From contig JAKEEL010000289.1 of the NCBI GenBank assembly GCA_022616595.1, positions 1 through 5,584 on the forward strand: a stretch of DNA of 5,584 bases, in the 5' to 3' direction. The notes beneath the pieces were generated by a model. That model worked only from the letters and a program-made list of their open reading frames with translations. It searched no databases and had not been told where the DNA came from. Each line of letters starts with the position of its first letter. Within the stretch, counting starts at the first letter, position 1. Shown piece after piece: positions 5,553 to 5,584 of the stretch. The translations under genes and the position numbers were made by a program. This DNA is from Methylococcaceae bacterium. Its GTDB lineage: Bacteria; Pseudomonadota; Gammaproteobacteria; Methylococcales; UBA1147.

Positions 5553-5584
5553 AACCGGCGCCGCCTGGTGAAGACGGCAGCCCG

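Noticed and set aside
1..5584. CRISPR array, tRNA or rRNA genes
   Set aside because: I saw no regularly spaced direct repeats and no tRNA or rRNA signature on either strand.

Overview
The window is GC-rich bacterial DNA, probably from a proteobacterium. That guess rests on general gene style and on family membership, and I cannot name a genus. It falls into two halves of different character. The left half (about 1-1840) holds two unrelated plus-strand genes separated by folded, apparently non-coding DNA. The right half (about 2008-5584) is a two-gene minus-strand unit of enzymes typical of specialised metabolism or lipid modification.

Left half. A plus-strand gene (32-730) encodes a small protein with a CHAP-like cysteine-amidase signature and no signal peptide. 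Its stop codon overlaps one end of a long imperfect inverted repeat (725-807). Next, on the minus strand, comes the 3' end of a group II intron: a 34-nt domain V fold (880-913) followed by a domain VI-like hairpin ending in AT (844-879). No reverse transcriptase is present, so the intron is truncated or degenerate. A plus-strand 2-oxoglutarate/Fe(II) oxygenase gene (1123-1767) follows. It is bracketed by GTTAGGC (1084-1090) and its exact reverse complement GCCTAAC (1831-1837). These are the heptamers expected at the two ends of an integron gene cassette. With a group IIC-like intron in antisense orientation, this suggests a decayed gene-cassette array. No integrase and no fully canonical attC site is visible, so this remains a hypothesis.

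Middle. An AT-rich spacer (about 1838-2007) carries a perfect 12-bp stem hairpin (1881-1912). It probably serves as a terminator between the convergent oxygenase and carbamoyltransferase genes.

Right half. On the minus strand, a B12-binding-type radical SAM protein (5430-3850) is followed after about 114 bp by a NodU/TobZ-type carbamoyltransferase (3735-2008). Same strand and order suggest co-transcription from the region upstream of 5430. The radical SAM protein resembles the DUF4070-containing group that includes hopanoid methylases. The carbamoyltransferase would transfer a carbamoyl group from carbamoyl phosphate, through an adenylate, to a hydroxyl or amine. Together they look like tailoring enzymes for one small molecule or lipid, whose identity the window does not reveal.
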